NCBI RefSeq assembly: GCF_004324755.1
Contig: NZ_SDMQ01000002.1
Span: forward strand, 248,001 to 312,000
Reading direction: 5' to 3'
DNA length: 64,000 nucleotides
Source: Propioniciclava sinopodophylli
GTDB taxonomy: Bacteria; Actinomycetota; Actinomycetes; Propionibacteriales; Propionibacteriaceae
Shown here: positions 43,587-54,490 of the stretch, piece by piece
How positions within the stretch are numbered: position 1 is the first letter of the stretch
Layout of the letters: each line of letters starts with the position of its first letter
The notes under the pieces: model-generated
Databases searched by the model: none
What the model saw: only the letters and a program-made list of their open reading frames with translations
What the model was told of the DNA's origin: nothing
Position numbers and translations under genes: made by a program

Positions 43587-45656
43587 TCAGCCGATCAGGG
43601 CCTTGGCCTTCTCGACCGCCGCGTCGGAGGTGATGCCGAACTCGGCGAACAGCGTCTTGGCGTCGGCCGAGGCGCCGTAGTGGTCGATGCCCACGGCCTC
43701 GGTGTTGGCGCCCAGCAGGTCCTTCCAGCCGACGGGGGTGCCGGCCTCGATGACGACCCTCGGGACGTCGGGGGGCAGCACCTCGGCCTGGTAGGCCTCG
43801 TCCTGCTCCTTGAACCACTCCACACACGGCAGAGAGACGACGCGAGCGGGGACGCCCTCGCCCTCGAGCTTCTCGGCCGCGGCGACGGCGAGCTCCAGTT
43901 CCGAGCCGGTGCCGACGAGGATGACCCTCGGCTCGGCCGAGGACTCCTTCAAGATGTAGCCGCCCTTGGCCACGCCGGACGCCGCGGCGAAGCCGGAGCC
44001 CTCGGAGCGGTCGAAAGTGGTCACGTTCTGGCGGGACAGGATCAGCGCGGACGGGTGGTCCTTGGTGCGCAGGATCTGCGCCCACGCGTGCGCAGTCTCA
44101 TTGGCGTCGCCCGGGCGGACGACGTTGAGGCCCGGCATGAGCCGCAGGCTCATCACGTGCTCGACCGGCTGGTGGGTGGGGCCGTCCTCGCCGACGCCGA
44201 CGGAGTCGTGCGTCCACACGTACACCGGGTTGACGTGGCTCAGCGCGGCCAGGCGCGGCGGCGTCCGCATGTAGTCGGAGAACACCAGGAACGTGGCGCC
44301 GTAGGGCCGGGTCAGCCCGTCCATGGCCATCGCATTGATGATGTTGCCCATCGCGTGCTCGCGGACGCCGAAGTGCAGCGTCCGGCCGCCGGGGCGTCCG
44401 GTGAAGTCGTGGCTGCTGCGCTCCTCGGGGATGAACGAGTCGACGCCCTTCATCGTCGTGTTGTTCGAGCCGGCGAGGTCGGCCGAGCCGCCCCACAGCT
44501 CGGGCACGGCGGACGCCAGCGCGTTGAGCACCTGCCCGGACGCCGCGCGCGTGGCCAGCGAGCCCGGCTCGAAGACCGGGAGCGCCTCGTCGAGGCCCTC
44601 GGGGGCCTCCTTGGCCAGGATGCGGTCGAGCAGCTTGGCGCCGACGGGGTTGGCCTCGCGCCACGCCTGGTAGCGGGGCTCCCACTCTGCCTTGGCCTCG
44701 GCGGCGCGGTCGGCCGCGTTCTGGCGGGTGTAGGCCACGACGGCGTCGTCGATGGCGAACGGGGTGTTCTCGAAGCCCAGCAGCTCCTTCATCGCGCCGA
44801 TCTCGTCGCCACCCAACTTGGAGCCGTGGACGCTGTGGTCGCCGGCCTTGTTGGGCAGCGGCCAGCCGATGATCGTGGTGACCTTGATGAAGTGCGGCTT
44901 GTCGGTGACCTGGCGGGCCTTCTCGATGACGTCGTAGAGCTCGGCGACCTTCTCCTCATAGGTGGTGAAGCCGTTGGTGAAGTCGACGTGGTGGGTGTCC
45001 CAGCCGTAGGCGGCGTAGCGGGCCTGGACGTCCTCGGAGAAGGCGATCTTGGTGTCGCCCTCGATCGAGATGCGGTTGTCGTCGTAGAACAGGAACAGGT
45101 TGCCCAGGTTCTGGGTGGCGGCCAGCGAGGACGCCTCGGAGGCGACGCCCTCCTGCATGCAGCCGTCACCGGCGATGCAGTAGACGTCGTGGTCGAAGAC
45201 CGACTCGCCCGGGACGGCGCTCGGGTCGAGCATCTCGCGGACACGGCGGGCGCTCATCGCGAAGCCGACCGCGTTGGCGACGCCGGCGCCCAAGGGGCCG
45301 GTGGTGCACTCGACGCCCTTGGTCCAGCCGAACTCGGGGTGGCCGGGGGTCTTGGAGTTCCACGTGCGCAGCGCCTGCAGGTCGGCCATCTCGAGGCCGT
45401 AGCCGGCCAGGTACAGCTGGGAGTACTGCGTGATCGAGCTGTGGCCCGCGGACAGGACGAAGCGGTCGCGGCCGAGCCAGCGGTCGTCGGCGGGATCTCC
45501 CTTCATCACCTTCTGGTAGAGCAGGTAGGCCAGCGGGGCCAGGGAGATCGCAGTACCGGGGTGGCCGTTGCCGACCTTCTCGACGGAATCCGCGGCGAGC
45601 ACGCGCGCGGTGTCGACCGCCTTGCGGTCGAGGTCGGTCCAGGTGAGTTCAGACAT
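43587..45656 (-). CDS. tkt: Transketolase
   Basis: 689-residue thiamine-diphosphate enzyme of the non-oxidative pentose-phosphate pathway. The N-terminal domain has GNGHPGTAISLAPLAYLLYQ, the ThDP/Mg motif GDGCMQEGVASEASSLA...NLFLFYDDNRISIEGDT and PLGAGVANAVGFA. The middle domain has the glutamate in LHFGVREHAMGNIINAMA and EDGPTHQPVEHV, and the C-terminal domain ends with IDHYGASADAKTLFAEFGI. ATG 45656 has GGAGG eleven bases upstream. A long in-frame extension through the repeat array and into the MFS gene is rejected. The 22-bp repeat arrays sit directly upstream. Confidence 0.96.
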   Translation of the reverse strand: MSELTWTDLDRKAVDTARVLAADSVEKVGNGHPGTAISLAPLAYLLYQKVMKGDPADDRWLGRDRFVLSAGHSSITQYSQLYLAGYGLEMADLQALRTWNSKTPGHPEFGWTKGVECTTGPLGAGVANAVGFAMSARRVREMLDPSAVPGESVFDHDVYCIAGDGCMQEGVASEASSLAATQNLGNLFLFYDDNRISIEGDTKIAFSEDVQARYAAYGWDTHHVDFTNGFTTYEEKVAELYDVIEKARQVTDKPHFIKVTTIIGWPLPNKAGDHSVHGSKLGGDEIGAMKELLGFENTPFAIDDAVVAYTRQNAADRAAEAKAEWEPRYQAWREANPVGAKLLDRILAKEAPEGLDEALPVFEPGSLATRAASGQVLNALASAVPELWGGSADLAGSNNTTMKGVDSFIPEERSSHDFTGRPGGRTLHFGVREHAMGNIINAMAMDGLTRPYGATFLVFSDYMRTPPRLAALSHVNPVYVWTHDSVGVGEDGPTHQPVEHVMSLRLMPGLNVVRPGDANETAHAWAQILRTKDHPSALILSRQNVTTFDRSEGSGFAAASGVAKGGYILKESSAEPRVILVGTGSELELAVAAAEKLEGEGVPARVVSLPCVEWFKEQDEAYQAEVLPPDVPRVVIEAGTPVGWKDLLGANTEAVGIDHYGASADAKTLFAEFGITSDAAVEKAKALIG

Positions 45657-45767
45657 GGGCGAAGTAATCCTCCGGTCGGCGATCGGGCAAGCAAACTGCT
45701 TCGTTCGGAGCCTAGGGCACCGTGGCCGGGCTCGTGCCCGATGCGTCAGGAGTTGCCAAACCCGTTC

Positions 45768-45941
45768 GCCGAGGGCTTGGGTCCAGACCGCCGAGGGCTT
45801 GGGTCCAGACCGCCGAGGGCTTGGGTCCAGACCGCCGAGGGCTTGGGTCCAGACCGCCGAACTCAAGCCCTCGCCAGGTTGGAGGCAAGCCCTCGGCGGG
45901 TTGAAGGCAAGCCCTCGGCAGGTTGAAGGCAAGCCCTCGGC
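45768..45941. repeat. Two opposed arrays of 22-bp repeats upstream of tkt
   Basis: The 12-base core GCCGAGGGCTTG recurs at 45768, 45790, 45812 and 45834, exactly 22 bases apart, each followed by GGTCCAGACC. After a GCCGAACTCAAG junction the complementary core CAAGCCCTCGGC (first copy CAAGCCCTCGCC) recurs at 45864, 45886, 45908 and 45930, again 22 bases apart, with GGGTTGAAGG-type spacers. So four forward and four reverse cores face each other between the MFS stop and the tkt start. A transcript could fold into a long stem, and on DNA the sites lie on one face of the helix. Confidence 0.95.
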
Positions 45942-45949
45942 GGGAGGGG

Positions 45950-47296
45950 TCAGGCGGCCAGGGCCGTTGCCCGCTGCTCGGGCAGCAGCAGCGCCGCACC
46001 GGCGGCGACGAGGAACGCGACGCCGAACACGCTGAACGGCAGGGCCACGCCACCGGCGGCGAGAAGCACGGGCACGAACCACGGCGAGGTCGTGATGATG
46101 GACGCGATGCGCCCGAACCCGGCGGCCGCGCCGGTGCCGGTGCCCCGGACGCCGGTCGGGTAGAGTTCGGGGCCCACCGCGTACAGCGCACCCCAGGCGC
46201 CGAGGTTGAAGAAGGACAGCATGCAGCCGAAGACGATGATGAGGGTCTCGGTTGGCGCGAAGCCGAACAGCCCCGCAGAGATCGCCGAGCCGAGCAGGAA
46301 CACCGACAGGGTGATGCGGCGTCCCCACACCTCGATGAGCCAGGCGGCGACCGCGTAGCCGGGCAACTGGGCCAGCGTGATGACCAGCGTGAAGCCGAAG
46401 CTGCGCACCAGCGGGAAGCCCCGGCCGACGAGGATGCTGGGGATCCAGATGAAGGCGCCGTAGTAGGACAGGTTGATGCAGAACCACACGATCCACAGCG
46501 CGGCGGTGCGGACGCGGTACTGCGGCGACCAGATGGACTCGGTCCCGGTGTTGGCGGACGCCCCCTGGTCCGGGCTGGGCACGGCCTGGACGCCGGCGGC
46601 CTCCTCGTAGCTGCGGACGGCGGCCTCGGCCTCCTCGACGCGGCCCTGCTTCTCGAGGTAGCGGACCGACTCCGGCAGCCCGAAGCGGACGTACAGCGCG
46701 TACAGGGTCGGCACGATGCCCACGCCGAGGGCCCAACGCCAGCCGTCCTCGCTCACGGGGATGAGGAAGTAGCCGAGCAGTGCCGCCATGATCCAGCCGA
46801 CGGCCCAGAAGGCCTCCAGGCCGACGATGACGCGTCCGCGGATAGCCTTGGGCGCGTATTCGCTGACCAGCGTGGACGCCACGGGCAGCTCGGCGCCCAG
46901 GCCGAGGCCGACGAAGAAGCGCAGCGTGGCGAGGATCGCGACCGCCGCCATGATGCCGATGCCCTCGGGTCCCGGCACGAGGGCGGACGCCCCGGTTGCG
47001 ATGCCGTACACGACCAGCGTCAGCGCGAACACGTTGCGGCGGCCGATCCGATCGGCGAACCAGCCGCCGAGCGAGGCGCCGACGGCCATGCCGACGAAGC
47101 CGATCATGGCGATGTAGCCGAGCATGTCGGGGGCGAGGCCCCACTGGGCTCCGAGCGCGGCCATCACAAACGAGATGAGGCCGACGTCCATGGCGTCCAG
47201 TGCCCAGCCGACGCCGGACCCGACCAGCAGCTTGGTGTGCTTGCGGGTGAACGGCAGCCGGTCCAGCCGCTGCGCGCGGGTCATCGTCTCAGCCAT
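45950..47296 (-). CDS. MFS transporter, NiaP/sugar-porter-like
   Basis: 448-residue twelve-helix carrier. The first loop motif is GGWFADRIGRRNVFALTL and the N-terminal domain begins LVGSGVGWALDAMDVGLISF, as in the metabolite:proton symporters of the NiaP/aromatic-acid type. A central cytoplasmic loop (about 210-255) is charged, with PESVRYLEKQGRVEEAEAAVRSYEE. Likely substrates are organic acids, nicotinate or sugars; context does not decide. GAGGGGG lies seven bases before ATG 47296. It points toward tkt through the repeat array. Confidence 0.87.
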   Translation of the reverse strand: MAETMTRAQRLDRLPFTRKHTKLLVGSGVGWALDAMDVGLISFVMAALGAQWGLAPDMLGYIAMIGFVGMAVGASLGGWFADRIGRRNVFALTLVVYGIATGASALVPGPEGIGIMAAVAILATLRFFVGLGLGAELPVASTLVSEYAPKAIRGRVIVGLEAFWAVGWIMAALLGYFLIPVSEDGWRWALGVGIVPTLYALYVRFGLPESVRYLEKQGRVEEAEAAVRSYEEAAGVQAVPSPDQGASANTGTESIWSPQYRVRTAALWIVWFCINLSYYGAFIWIPSILVGRGFPLVRSFGFTLVITLAQLPGYAVAAWLIEVWGRRITLSVFLLGSAISAGLFGFAPTETLIIVFGCMLSFFNLGAWGALYAVGPELYPTGVRGTGTGAAAGFGRIASIITTSPWFVPVLLAAGGVALPFSVFGVAFLVAAGAALLLPEQRATALAA

Positions 47297-47358
47297 CGAA
47301 GAGCCCCCTCTGGGCGTCGCACCCCTCTCCGGCGAGGGGATTCCCGCACAGAGTAGGG

Positions 47359-47410
47359 CGACCGGTCGTCCGGACGCCACCTTGTTCTAGTACTCAATAC
47401 AAAATCGAGA
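47359..47410 (-). promoter_or_regulatory. Probable promoter/operator region of the MFS gene
   Basis: An unusually A/T-rich patch (TTGTTCTAGTACTCAATACAAAATC, about 47381-47406) lies upstream of the MFS gene next to a perfect 10-bp palindrome CGACCGGTCG (47359-47368). The patch is the only such stretch for several kb. A particular -35/-10 pair cannot be fixed. Confidence 0.4.
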
Positions 47411-47440
47411 CCGTCGAGTGACGAGCGCCCTGACCGCGAC

Positions 47441-47489
47441 TTTCGACCGACAGCCGCGGGCGTCCTGACGCGCATGACGTCGGTCGAAA
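47441..47489 (-). terminator. Stem-loop downstream of the pullulanase gene
   Basis: TTTCGACCGAC and GTCGGTCGAAA are perfect 11-bp inverted repeats around a 27-base interval, 15 bases beyond the pullulanase stop. It could be a terminator, or an operator for the divergently placed MFS promoter region. Confidence 0.5.
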
Positions 47490-47504
47490 TCGAGAGTCGC
47501 TGGG

Positions 47505-50168
<2,664 letters not shown>

Positions 50169-50175
50169 GCGCCCC

Positions 50176-50181
50176 AGCCTA
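50176..50181 (-). promoter_or_regulatory. -10 box, leaderless promoter of pulA
   Basis: TAGGCT seven bases before the pulA ATG, in the 22-base gap after the ABC transporter gene. Confidence 0.55.
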
Positions 50182-50190
50182 CGACGGACC

Positions 50191-51993
50191 TCAGGCCACG
50201 AGAGCCGCGTAGCGTCCGTCGGCGGCGACGAGTTCGTCGTGCGAGCCGCGCTCAACGATGCGGCCGGCGTCCAGCACGACGATCTCGTCGGCGTCGCGCA
50301 CCGTACTGAGGCGGTGGGCGATGGTGAGCGTCGTCCGGCCCTCGGCGAGGGTGTCGAGGGCGGCCTGGAACTCGCGCTCGGTCTCGGTGTCCAGAGCGCT
50401 GGTGGCCTCGTCGAGGACCAGCACGCGCGGGTCGGCCAGCAGGGTGCGGGCGACCGCGACGCGCTGGCGCTCGCCCCCGGAGAAGCGGTGGCCGCGGGCG
50501 CCGACGATGGTGTCGAGGCCGTCCGGGAGGCGGCGCACCGTCTCCCCCACCTGGGCCGCGTCGAGGGCGACCCACAGGTCGGCGTCCGTCGCGTCGGACT
50601 TGGCCTGCAGGAGGTTCTCGCGGATGGAGGTGTGGGCGAGGTAGGTGTCCTGGGTGACGACGCCGATCGCGCTGGCGAGATCGGCCGAGGAGAGGTCGCG
50701 CAGGTCGACGCCGTCGAGGGTGACGCGGCCCGTGGTCGGGTCGGCCAGCCGGACGAGCAGCGTAGCCAGCGTCGACTTGCCCGAGCCGGTCTCCCCCACC
50801 ACGGCGATGGAGCGGCCGGGCGCGAGGTGGAGGTCGATGCCGGTGAGCACGTCGTTCTCCCCGTCGGGGAAGCGGTAGGAGACGTCCTCGAAGCGGACGT
50901 CACCGCGCACCCGCTCCTTGGGCACGGGCGTGGGGTGGGTGGGCTCGGCGACCTCGACGGGCAGGTCGAGGTAGCCGAAGATGCGGCTGAGCAGGGCCAT
51001 CGAGCTGATCCACTGGGCGCCGACGTTGAGCAGGCCCATCACGGGCCGGAAGATCTGGCTCTGCAGCGCGGTGAACGCCACGACGGTGCCGATCGTGATG
51101 TTGCCGGTGAGTGCCGGGAAGCCTGCGGCCAGGTAGATCAGGGCCGGGATGGCGGCGAAGATGATGCCCATGGTCGCCATGCGCCAGCGTCCGGCGAGCT
51201 GGCTCTGGACCTCGAGGTCGACCAGCTGGGACGAGGTGTCAGCGAAGGCGTCGACGCGGGACTGGGTGGCGCCGAGGGTCTTGGTGAGCATCGCGCCGTT
51301 GACGCTGAGGGCCTCGTCGACCTGCGCGTGGAGGTCGGCCATCGCGCGCTGCCGCTGGGTGGTGATCTCTCGGCGGACCAGCGCGACCTTGCGGGTCAGC
51401 GCGATCGCCGGCGGCAGCACGATCAGCGAGAGCAGCGAGAGGCGCCAGTCGAGGACGACCATGGCGACCGCCGTTCCGACGGCGGTGGTGAGGTTGGACG
51501 CGACCGACGTGGCGGTCGTCGTGATCACCGACTGCAGGCCGGCGATGTCGTTGATGAGGCGGGACTGGATCTCGCCGCCCCGGGTGCGCTTGAAGAAGCT
51601 GATGGACTGCTTCTGGATGTGGCTGAACACGTCGGTGCGCAGCGCGCTCATGACGCGCTGGCCCATCGTGGTGGCCAGCCAGGTCTGCACGACGCCGAGC
51701 ACGGCGGTGAGGATCGCGACGGCGACCATGCCGCCGACGAGCCACGCGAGCAGTTCGGTGTTGCGGTTCGGGAGTGCATCGTCGATCACGGCGCGCAGCA
51801 GGAACGGCTGCGCGAGGCCGACGATGGACGCCGCGACGACCGCGGCGATGACGATGGCGAGAGCCCCCGCGTGGGGCTTGAAGAGTGCGGCCACCCTGGC
51901 CGCGGAGACGGGCGATTCGATGAGCTGGGCGCGGTCGCGCGGGTCGATCCGCTGCGGTCCGCGCGCGTCGGGGCCTCCGATCATCTCAGTCAT
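50191..51993 (-). CDS. ABC exporter, fused permease and ATPase
   Basis: 600-residue MsbA/LmrA-type half-transporter. Six membrane helices occupy about residues 45-330, with the coupling loop RTRGGEIQSRLINDIAGLQSVI. The ATPase domain has Walker A VVGETGSGKST, signature FSGGERQRVAVAR, Walker B VLVLDEATSALD and the switch in TIAHRLSTVRDADEIVVLD. GGAGG lies four bases before ATG. It diverges from a MarR regulator, with a perfect palindrome between them, so the exporter is probably induced by a compound sensed by that regulator. Substrate unknown; drugs or lipids are usual. Confidence 0.94.
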   Translation of the reverse strand: MTEMIGGPDARGPQRIDPRDRAQLIESPVSAARVAALFKPHAGALAIVIAAVVAASIVGLAQPFLLRAVIDDALPNRNTELLAWLVGGMVAVAILTAVLGVVQTWLATTMGQRVMSALRTDVFSHIQKQSISFFKRTRGGEIQSRLINDIAGLQSVITTTATSVASNLTTAVGTAVAMVVLDWRLSLLSLIVLPPAIALTRKVALVRREITTQRQRAMADLHAQVDEALSVNGAMLTKTLGATQSRVDAFADTSSQLVDLEVQSQLAGRWRMATMGIIFAAIPALIYLAAGFPALTGNITIGTVVAFTALQSQIFRPVMGLLNVGAQWISSMALLSRIFGYLDLPVEVAEPTHPTPVPKERVRGDVRFEDVSYRFPDGENDVLTGIDLHLAPGRSIAVVGETGSGKSTLATLLVRLADPTTGRVTLDGVDLRDLSSADLASAIGVVTQDTYLAHTSIRENLLQAKSDATDADLWVALDAAQVGETVRRLPDGLDTIVGARGHRFSGGERQRVAVARTLLADPRVLVLDEATSALDTETEREFQAALDTLAEGRTTLTIAHRLSTVRDADEIVVLDAGRIVERGSHDELVAADGRYAALVA

Positions 51994-52021
51994 GGGGCCT
52001 CCTTCGAGGAAACTAGTTATG

Positions 52022-52036
52022 CTGAGGTTACCTCAG
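52022..52036. promoter_or_regulatory. Palindromic operator between the ABC exporter and marR
   Basis: CTGAGGTTACCTCAG is a perfect 7-1-7 palindrome. It lies directly in front of a TATAAA box for marR and about 30 bases upstream of the exporter start, in the only shared promoter space, as expected for a MarR dimer. Confidence 0.8.
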
Positions 52037-52042
52037 TATAAA
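52037..52042 (+). promoter_or_regulatory. -10 box of marR
   Basis: TATAAA, abutting the palindrome, 13 bases before GTG 52055. Confidence 0.5.
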
Positions 52043-52054
52043 CGGGAGGACGTC

Positions 52055-52483
52055 GTGGATATTCCCGAGACCGAACTGGCCGACCTGATCCTGCGCGTCG
52101 CCCGGCGCCTGCGCCGGGCCAACGCGATCGAGCTGCAGGGGTTGCCGGTTAACCCACACCAGGCGCGTGCGCTGCGTTTGGTGGCACGCCTGGAGCCCGT
52201 TCGTATGGCGGACCTGGCCGAACACCTGCACGTCGCCGCGCGCTCGGCCACCGACGTCGTTGACTCGCTGGTGGCCGGCGGGTGGGTCGCGCGCTCCCCC
52301 GATCCCGCGGACGGCCGGGCCCGGCTCCTATCGCTCACGGCGTCAGGCGAACGCCTTCTCTCCGAGGTGCTGGACGCCCGCACCCGCGCCGCCGACGGCG
52401 CGCTCGCGGGGATCTCGCCCGAGACGCGGACGCACCTCGCGGCCGCTCTCGAAGGTGTGCTGGAGGCAACGGAAGCTGGCTAG
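52055..52483 (+). CDS. MarR family transcriptional regulator
   Basis: 142-residue winged-helix dimer. The DNA-binding part reads RMADLAEHLHVAARSATDVVDSLVAGGWVARSPDPADGRARLLSLT, including the typical wing DPADGRAR; the flanking helices make the dimer and ligand pocket. GTG 52055 has GGGAGG five bases before it. An in-frame extension beginning upstream crosses the operator and the ABC gene and is rejected. It probably represses itself and the divergent exporter through the palindrome. Confidence 0.92.
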   Translation: MDIPETELADLILRVARRLRRANAIELQGLPVNPHQARALRLVARLEPVRMADLAEHLHVAARSATDVVDSLVAGGWVARSPDPADGRARLLSLTASGERLLSEVLDARTRAADGALAGISPETRTHLAAALEGVLEATEAG

Positions 52484-52623
52484 CAGGCGAGCAGTTGCCA
52501 AACCGTTACCTGCTTCGCCCAGAGGTTGCCATCTCAAGGGGACTTGGAGCTTGCCCCGAGGGGGAATAACGCTGATATGTTGTGCCGTGAGAATGAGTCA
52601 CTGACACAGGGGGACCCCACACC

Positions 52624-53466
52624 ATGACTGAAGAGACCAAGTCCGGCATCTCGCGCCGGACCCTGGCCAAGGGCGCAGCATGGAGCGTCCCGGCTGTTGC
52701 GGTTGCGGCAGCTGCGCCGGCCTACGCCAAGTCCAGCGGCGGGCCGACTGTCACCGTCCTCAGCGCCTGCAAGCAACCCGGCAACAGCTGCAACACCGGC
52801 AACCGGCCGTTCGGCTTTGTGAAGGGTTACACGTTCACAGTCGCCCTTTACAACCCGACCGGCGAGACGATCTACGTCTACACGTCGCAGCCCTCCACTC
52901 CCCCGGGGCCTTATCACCCACGATTCCAGGTGACCAGCGCGGTGCCTTTCTCGTACACCACTGCGCGTTACTTCACGCCCGGTCAGGTGCCTCCGGGCAG
53001 CGGCATCGGAGCTCCTGTGGGCGCTTATGTCACCCTTACCCCCGGCCAGACCGTTTACCTCATCATCAACGCGGGGGCCAACGACAACAGCGCCAACCAG
53101 TCGGCGTCCGGCTCGCTGTTCTTCGCCTGGGGGCACACGACTACCGCAGGCGCAGACGCGGAACACAGCTACACCCCGGTGCCGCCGCCGCTGGCGACCG
53201 CGGGTGAGGGGTGGGTAGGGGACTCGTTCACCTTCCCCGACATGCCGCCTTGCGACGATTGTGTCCCAGGCGTGCCCACGACGACGACCACCACCACGGT
53301 CGCATTGCGCCGGGCCGCAGAGACCGAAACGACGACTCAAGCGCCGGTCAAGACCGAGACCACCACCCAGGCGGTGATCGAGACCGAGACCACCACCCAG
53401 GCGGTGATCGAGACCGAGACCACCACCGAGGCCCCGGTCCAGACCGAGACGACCACTCAGGGCTGA
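52624..53466 (+). CDS. Tat-exported protein with Thr-rich C-terminal repeats
   Basis: 280 residues. The N-terminus GISRRTLAKGAAWSVPAVAV followed by AAAAPAYA is a clear twin-arginine signal with cleavage expected after AYA. The mature part is beta-rich, with two N-terminal Cys (CKQPGNSC) and a CDDC motif near residue 217. From about 222 it becomes TTTTTTT and then repeats such as AVIETETTTQ. There is no LPXTG or C-terminal membrane anchor. A possible promoter TTGCCC-19-TATGTT lies at 52551-52581. No family recognised. Two glycosyltransferase-like genes follow, so the Thr tail may be their target; that is inference. Confidence 0.82.
   Translation: MTEETKSGISRRTLAKGAAWSVPAVAVAAAAPAYAKSSGGPTVTVLSACKQPGNSCNTGNRPFGFVKGYTFTVALYNPTGETIYVYTSQPSTPPGPYHPRFQVTSAVPFSYTTARYFTPGQVPPGSGIGAPVGAYVTLTPGQTVYLIINAGANDNSANQSASGSLFFAWGHTTTAGADAEHSYTPVPPPLATAGEGWVGDSFTFPDMPPCDDCVPGVPTTTTTTTVALRRAAETETTTQAPVKTETTTQAVIETETTTQAVIETETTTEAPVQTETTTQG
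53330..53460 (+). repeat. 30-bp tandem repeats coding for the ETETTTQAVI tail
   Basis: The unit around GCGGTGATCGAGACCGAGAC plus CACCACCCAG is repeated almost exactly at about 53371 and 53401, with diverged copies on either side. It codes for the Thr-rich tail. Confidence 0.85.
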
Positions 53467-53484
53467 TCCCGCACAGCACGACCT

Positions 53485-53517
53485 AAGGGCCGGAGAAGTT
53501 CCACTTCTCCGGCCCTT
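53485..53517 (+). terminator. Strong hairpin after the Tat-exported protein gene
   Basis: AAGGGCCGGAGAAG, loop TTCCA, CTTCTCCGGCCCTT: a perfect 14-bp stem about 18 bases after the stop codon, before the glycosyltransferase genes. It should reduce read-through between them. Confidence 0.85.
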
Positions 53518-53556
53518 GGTTGCTCCCCCGCCCGCGTCGGCCGAAGGACGATCTCC

Positions 53557-54489
53557 TTGGAGTTCCTGATCCCCCTCCCCGACCACCCGTACTACCTCTG
53601 GCAGATGCTGGTCCAAACGACCCATCTCCGAGAGATGGGTTACGAGGAGAACACCCACTACCTCGTCGTGTACTTCGACGGTGCGCCAACCGAACAGCTC
53701 CGCACCTTCTTCGAGTCGGACGATCTTCGGTGCTACCTCCACGCCTATCCGGATACCCGGGAGGACAGGTCCTACGGCCCCTCGATGAAGCCGTGGCTCC
53801 TGGCGCAGTTCTTCGACCAGTTCCCCGAGGAGGGGCGCAAGGCCTTCAACTACCTCGACCCGGATGTCCTCTTCACCCGGCCGATGGACTTCTCGCCGTT
53901 CGAACGTGAAAACGGCTGCTGGTACGGCTCAGACACCGGCAGCTACACGAGCGCCTCCTACATCCGCAGCAAGGGCGAGCAGCTGTTCCTGGACCTGTGC
54001 CTCATCGCGGAGGTCGACCCTGACCTGGTGTTGGCCCACGACCACAACTCGATCGGGGCCCAGTACTTCATCAAGCAGACCGACGCGGAGTTCTGGAGGC
54101 ACGTAGAGCGGACCTCCGTCGCCGCCCACCGCCACATGGTCGAGACGGCCGAGCAGTACCACCCCGAGGGCCACGAGCACCCGATCCAAGCGTGGTGCGC
54201 TGAGATGTACATGCAGCAATTCGCGACCGTCCGTGCCGGCATCACGCCGATCGCCAGCCCGTTGATGGACTTCCACTGGGCGGACGCACCCGCGGACAAG
54301 TGGGCCGAGAAGGCTTACTTTCATAATGCCGGGCAGACGGCGGAGAACGGCGGGCATTTCAGCAAGACCACCTGGCAGGTATCCCCTTTCGGGAAGGACA
54401 TCCAGGTGTCTTCGACATCCGCTTCCTCGCGCTATGTGGAACTCATCAGGCGCACCGAAGACATCTTTCCCGACCTCATTTGGGAGTGA
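53557..54489 (+). CDS. Glycosyltransferase-like protein with a DxD motif
   Basis: 310-residue soluble protein. It opens EFLIPLPDHPYYLWQMLVQT, reminiscent of enzymes that track a sugar-nucleotide pocket, and carries KAFNYLDPDVLFTRPMDFS, with DPD at about 101-103 as a GT-A metal site. Later parts include DHNSIGAQYFIK and QAWCAEMYMQQFATVRAGI. The start is TTG 53557, the first codon of the recognisable domain; GAAGGA lies eight bases before it. Codons such as CAT, AAT and ATA are more frequent than in neighbours. I assign it to no numbered GT family; sugar and acceptor are unknown. The next gene begins one base after its stop. Confidence 0.65.
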   Translation: MEFLIPLPDHPYYLWQMLVQTTHLREMGYEENTHYLVVYFDGAPTEQLRTFFESDDLRCYLHAYPDTREDRSYGPSMKPWLLAQFFDQFPEEGRKAFNYLDPDVLFTRPMDFSPFERENGCWYGSDTGSYTSASYIRSKGEQLFLDLCLIAEVDPDLVLAHDHNSIGAQYFIKQTDAEFWRHVERTSVAAHRHMVETAEQYHPEGHEHPIQAWCAEMYMQQFATVRAGITPIASPLMDFHWADAPADKWAEKAYFHNAGQTAENGGHFSKTTWQVSPFGKDIQVSSTSASSRYVELIRRTEDIFPDLIWE

Positions 54490-54490
54490 T

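Noticed and set aside
45768-45941. The 22-bp repeats as a CRISPR array
   Set aside because: The units are contiguous with nearly constant sequence and no unique spacers, half of them are inverted, and no cas gene is near.
45657-47144. Extension of transketolase upstream into a 1,185-residue protein
   Set aside because: The extra part is the 22-bp repeats and an out-of-frame reading of the MFS gene; ATG 45656 has a ribosome-binding site and is the family's normal start.
52624-53466. A sortase-anchored surface protein
   Set aside because: The Thr-rich tail ends without LPXTG, membrane helix or basic residues.
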